The position numbers were made by a program, and so were the translations under genes. This document shows positions 13,076 through 15,725 of a stretch of DNA of 15,725 nt, in pieces. The first letter of the stretch is position 1. The number at the start of each line of letters is the position of its first letter. The notes under the pieces are model-generated. The model searched no databases. It had not been told where the DNA came from and was given only the letters and a program-made list of their open reading frames with translations. Source of the stretch: DASRDS01 sp035569435 (GTDB lineage Bacteria; Gemmatimonadota; Gemmatimonadetes; Gemmatimonadales; Gemmatimonadaceae); assembly GCA_035569435.1 (NCBI GenBank), contig DATMNB010000159.1, positions 1 through 15,725 of the forward strand. Reading direction: 5' to 3'.

Positions 13076-14051
13076 ACGGCGGTGACCCACAAAAACCGCG
13101 ATCGTTCCCACGACGCCTCGACACGTGTCCAGCTGCGACGAATCGAGGTTGCGCGACGCTGTCGGCGCCTCTGTCGCGCAGGCGCGCGATCTCGACGCGC
13201 GGCGGCGCACCAAACAGGCGCCGGTATTCGCGACTGAACTGCGAAGGGCTCTCGTAGCCAACACGATACCCGGCGGCGGCGCTTCCCATGCCGTCGGCAA
13301 ACATCAGCCTCCGCGCTTCGTGCAGTCGCAGATGCTTCTGGTACTGCAGTGGCGACATCGCGGTGACCGCCTTGAACCGATGATGGAGCGCGGACGGGCT
13401 CATATGCACGGCACCCGCGAGATCCTCGATACGCAGCGGCGCCGCATAGCGCTGCTTGAGCCATTCGATCGCGCGGACGATGCCATGATTGTCGCTCCCG
13501 CGCTCGGCCACATCGACCAGGCGCTGCCCGAGCTCGCCGCGCAACACACGGTAGTAGATCTCGCGCCGCACCGCCGGCGCCAGCACCGCAATGTCCTCCG
13601 GCGCATCGAGCAGCTTCACCATCCGCGACACGGCGTCCAGCAGAGGCTCGTCCATGCGCGCGACGAACAGGGCGCGATCGGCGGCGACCGACGTTGCACG
13701 GCGTTCGCCCAGTTCTAACATCAGACCCGCGATCTCCTCGAGATCGAGGTCCAGACGCAGGGACAGGAACGGACGATCCGCGCTGGCTTCGACCGCTTGC
13801 CCCATGATGGGCACGGTGACCGACACCACCAGGTAGTGCAGCACGTCATAGTGAAAGACGTCATCGCGCAGCAGCGCGCGCTTGCGGCCCTGGACGACAA
13901 ACCGGACGCTCGGTTGACTGATCGTCGGCATGCATACCGTGGGTGCACTGCCACGGGTCAGCGCGAGCGAGGGGAACGCCGTCTGATGGTCACCATCGAC
14001 GGCAGCCAATCGAGCAACCCGTGCTGTCAGGTCCTGTTGGGCACTGTGCAC
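13056..14051 (-). CDS. AraC-family transcriptional regulator with AraC_N (cupin-like) ligand domain
   Basis: 331 residues if the start is GTG 14049-14051, preceded by GGAG with seven bases spacing. ATG 14130-14132 would add 27 residues and lies too close to its -10-like TATCAT; the longest open frame begins at 14312 and runs into the divergent gene. AraC_N-type domain at about 18-173 (TAFPSLALTRGSAP, SVRFVVQGRKRALL, YLVVSVTVPI, EASADRPFLSLRLDLDLEEI) and two HTH motifs in 191-289, including VGYESPSQFSREYRRLFG (264-281), the AraC signature. The 42-residue tail is Arg-rich. It is divergent from the aldo/keto reductase across 117 bp, the arrangement known from YqhC with yqhD/dkgA, so it likely controls that gene in response to aldehydes or other electrophiles. 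Confidence 0.9.
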   Translation of the reverse strand: MHSAQQDLTARVARLAAVDGDHQTAFPSLALTRGSAPTVCMPTISQPSVRFVVQGRKRALLRDDVFHYDVLHYLVVSVTVPIMGQAVEASADRPFLSLRLDLDLEEIAGLMLELGERRATSVAADRALFVARMDEPLLDAVSRMVKLLDAPEDIAVLAPAVRREIYYRVLRGELGQRLVDVAERGSDNHGIVRAIEWLKQRYAAPLRIEDLAGAVHMSPSALHHRFKAVTAMSPLQYQKHLRLHEARRLMFADGMGSAAAGYRVGYESPSQFSREYRRLFGAPPRVEIARLRDRGADSVAQPRFVAAGHVSRRRGNDRGFCGSPPSTSVVR

Positions 14052-14054
14052 TGT
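14041..14054. repeat. Tandem 7-bp repeat GCACTGT x2 at AraC start
   Basis: GCACTGT (14041-14047) and GCACTGT (14048-14054) are perfect adjacent copies over the GTG start of the AraC gene. AraC-type proteins bind direct repeats, so this may be an autoregulatory half-site pair, but it overlaps coding sequence and could be chance. Confidence 0.4.
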
Positions 14055-14134
14055 GACGCTCCGTGCAGGATCAGGCAAAGAACCGGACAGCAATGATCTA
14101 ACGTCGCCATGCGGCCGGTGCTTAGCATGCATCG

Positions 14135-14143
14135 TATGATAAT
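14135..14143 (+). promoter_or_regulatory. -10-like TATGATAAT before the aldo/keto reductase
   Basis: TATGAT (14135-14140) and the overlapping GATAAT (14138-14143) lie 26-34 bases before the start codon in an AT-rich island. No matching -35 is present at 16-18 bp, which is common when an activator such as the divergent AraC protein recruits polymerase. The same island read on the minus strand gives TATCAT for the AraC gene. Confidence 0.4.
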
Positions 14144-14168
14144 TCCGCGTCGCACAGGGGGGAGCCCC

Positions 14169-15164
14169 ATGGATTACGTACGACTGGGAAACACGGGCCT
14201 GCAGGTGTCCCGCGTCTGCCTCGGCTGCATGAGTTATGGACAAGCAACGACGGACATGCACCGCTGGCCCTGGACCTTGAGCGAGCAGGAGGGTCGGGCA
14301 TTCATCCGGCACGCGCTCGACCTCGGCGTCAACTTCTTCGATACCGCCAACAACTACTCGGACGGCCAGAGCGAAGCAGTCCTCGGTCGGGCGCTCCGCG
14401 ACTTCGCACGCCGAGATGAGGTCGTTCTCGCGACCAAAGTCTGTGCACCGGTGCGGCCAGGCCCCAACGGTCGAGGCCTCTCTCGAAAGGCAATTCTGTC
14501 AGAAATCGACAAGAGCTTGCAGCGGCTCGGCACCGACTACATCGATCTCTACCAAATCCATCTGTTCGATCGCGAGACACCGCTGGAAGAGACCCTCAAC
14601 GCGCTCAACGATGTCGTGCAATCCGGAAAGGCGCGCTACCTCGGCGCGTCGAATCTTCATGCCTGGCAGTTAATGAAAGCGATTGGCCTGCAGCGCGCAC
14701 ACGGCTGGGCGACCTTTGTCTCGATCCAGAACTTCTACAACCTGCTCAACCGCGAGGAAGAACGCGAGATGCTGCCGCTCTGCGTATCGGAGGGGGTCGG
14801 CGCCATTCCATGGTCGCCGCTCGCGCGCGGACGACTAACGCGTCCATGGTCTGACGAACCACCAACGGCTCGTGCGGAGAGCGACGCCTATGCGAGGTCG
14901 TTGTTCGCACGGACAGCGGCGATGGACAGGCCCATCGTGGAACGTCTGTACGACGTGGCTGGCAAACGTGGATTGCCGGGCTCACAGATCGCCCTCGCCT
15001 GGATGCTCAGCAAGCCCGCCATCACTGCCCCAATTGTAGGTGCCACAAAGATGGAACATCTCGACGGCGCGGTCGCGGCGCTGTCGGTCACGCTCTCACC
15101 GGACGAAATCGGCCACCTCGACGAACTCTATCAGCCGCATTCCCTTCCGGACGTGATGTCATAA
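14169..15164 (+). CDS. Aldo/keto reductase, YajO-like
   Basis: 331 residues. Start ATG 14169 is chosen for the strong purine-rich ribosome site (GGGGGGAG) five bases upstream; an in-frame start at 14109 would add unlikely residues. The catalytic tetrad is visible: Asp58 (NFFDTANNYSDG), Tyr63, Lys90 (VVLATK) and His131 (LYQIHLFD). The NADPH-binding end IPWSPLARGRL and PIVGATKMEHLD is intact. The sequence closely follows E. coli YajO in my memory (GCMSYGQ, REEEREMLPLC, PWSPLARGRLTRPW), a broad-substrate NADPH aldehyde reductase sometimes named a DXP-forming enzyme; the exact substrate is not known. It is divergent from the AraC-type regulator, with TATGAT/GATAAT (14135-14143) as a possible -10. 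Ends 9 bp from the convergent hydrolase. Confidence 0.95.
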   Translation: MDYVRLGNTGLQVSRVCLGCMSYGQATTDMHRWPWTLSEQEGRAFIRHALDLGVNFFDTANNYSDGQSEAVLGRALRDFARRDEVVLATKVCAPVRPGPNGRGLSRKAILSEIDKSLQRLGTDYIDLYQIHLFDRETPLEETLNALNDVVQSGKARYLGASNLHAWQLMKAIGLQRAHGWATFVSIQNFYNLLNREEEREMLPLCVSEGVGAIPWSPLARGRLTRPWSDEPPTARAESDAYARSLFARTAAMDRPIVERLYDVAGKRGLPGSQIALAWMLSKPAITAPIVGATKMEHLDGAVAALSVTLSPDEIGHLDELYQPHSLPDVMS

Positions 15165-15173
15165 GCGGGTCGC

Positions 15174-15725
15174 CTAGCGTCCAAGCGTCCGATCGAAGAA
15201 CCCCGTCGCCTGCGCGGCGACCCGCCGGTGAATCGCGGCACGATCGACCGACGGGTCGTCCCGGCACACATGCGCCGCGGCCACGCGCCCGGCGGCCGTA
15301 CACTCGTCGAGAAACGCGTAGTGCGTGACCTGCCCCGGCAGCACCGTCAGTGACGCACCGCGAAGATGCCCCGCCGCCCACCGCGCCTCTGTGGCCGCGG
15401 GCACAATCGGATCGGCAGCGCCAACAACGATCATCACCGGCACCCGAATCGCCGCCACGCCCTCGGCCGAAAAAAGGCGCGACACCGGCGCCATGGCGAA
15501 CACCGCCCGCACGCGCGCGTCGGCGTGACGCCCGTTGGCGTGCGCCACTGACGCCCGGGCCGTCGAGTCGGTCGCCAGGAGCCGCACAAACTGCACACCC
15601 GCCTCGGGAAACTCCGGCTGCGCGTCGCACGTGAAGTCATGCGCCGGACTCCGGCAGAACGCAAAGAACGACCCCGTGTCGGTCGACGCACCGGCAATCG
15701 ACAGCACCGTGTACCCACCAAGGGA
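15174..15725 (-). CDS. Alpha/beta hydrolase (predicted dienelactone-hydrolase type), N-terminus outside window
   Basis: The frame runs to the right edge; 183 residues are visible and the first is the nucleophile Ser of the SLGGYTVLSIAGA elbow (family motif GxSxGG), so the oxyanion-hole strands and any signal peptide lie outside. The internal GTG at 15705-15707 is not the real start. The acid Asp105 (MIVVGAADPIVP) and His135 (GQVTHYAFL) complete the triad. Four Cys (24, 33, 142, 154) in otherwise Cys-poor sequence suggest disulfides and a secreted or periplasmic enzyme. It resembles predicted dienelactone hydrolases (COG4188-like), probably an esterase; substrate is unknown. The gene is convergent with the aldo/keto reductase. 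Confidence 0.9.
   Translation of the reverse strand, partial: SLGGYTVLSIAGASTDTGSFFAFCRSPAHDFTCDAQPEFPEAGVQFVRLLATDSTARASVAHANGRHADARVRAVFAMAPVSRLFSAEGVAAIRVPVMIVVGAADPIVPAATEARWAAGHLRGASLTVLPGQVTHYAFLDECTAAGRVAAAHVCRDDPSVDRAAIHRRVAAQATGFFDRTLGR

Noticed and set aside
14052..14312. Extension of the AraC gene to 14312
   Set aside because: It would overlap the aldo/keto reductase coding sequence (from 14169) and has no AraC-family character; GTG 14051 has a ribosome site.

Overview
The window is GC-rich, dense bacterial chromosome with short intergenic gaps and no gene-free stretch over 300 bases. No rRNA, tRNA, CRISPR array, transposase or phage gene is visible. Codon use, the KaiC-like ATPase operon, the RimL-type acetyltransferase and the DUF805/SRPBCC membrane protein would fit a Gemmatimonadota-like or other high-GC soil bacterium, but this is inference; the window holds no phylogenetic marker gene.

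Layout. (1) 3-893, plus strand: the C-terminal 296 residues of a possible lipid-binding protein behind a Pro-Thr linker, cut by the left edge. A hairpin (905-924) separates it from the convergent operon. (2) 930-5070, minus strand: a three-gene operon of a small helical protein, a double-domain KaiC-like ATPase with a C-terminal winged-helix-like tail, and a soluble PAS-GAF histidine kinase. Both junctions are ATGA overlaps. No KaiA, KaiB or response regulator is present. This is the most interesting system here. (3) 5071-5245: an AT-richer bidirectional control region with a near-consensus promoter and a palindrome in its spacer, leading to a 72-aa single-pass membrane protein. (4) 5491-7754, plus strand: an Lrp/AsnC regulator with an 11-bp inverted repeat over its own promoter, a conserved-looking hypothetical overlapping it by ATGA, and a multicopper oxidase with all copper ligands. 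(5) 7747-9228: a RimL-type N-acetyltransferase (minus) divergent from an SDR oxidoreductase (plus). (6) 9239-11713: a 14-TM DHA2-type MFS exporter divergent from a LysR regulator, with a palindrome between them. (7) 11747-13075: a membrane protein joining a DUF805-like region to a C-terminal SRPBCC domain. (8) 13056-15164: an AraC-family regulator divergent from a YajO-like aldo/keto reductase. (9) 15174-15725: a partial alpha/beta hydrolase cut at its nucleophile serine by the right edge.

The right two-thirds is a run of regulator-plus-enzyme/exporter pairs (Lrp/oxidase, LysR/exporter, AraC/reductase), as expected for stress or xenobiotic response. Several genes lack a Shine-Dalgarno sequence and have a -10-like hexamer six or seven bases before the start codon, which suggests leaderless transcripts.
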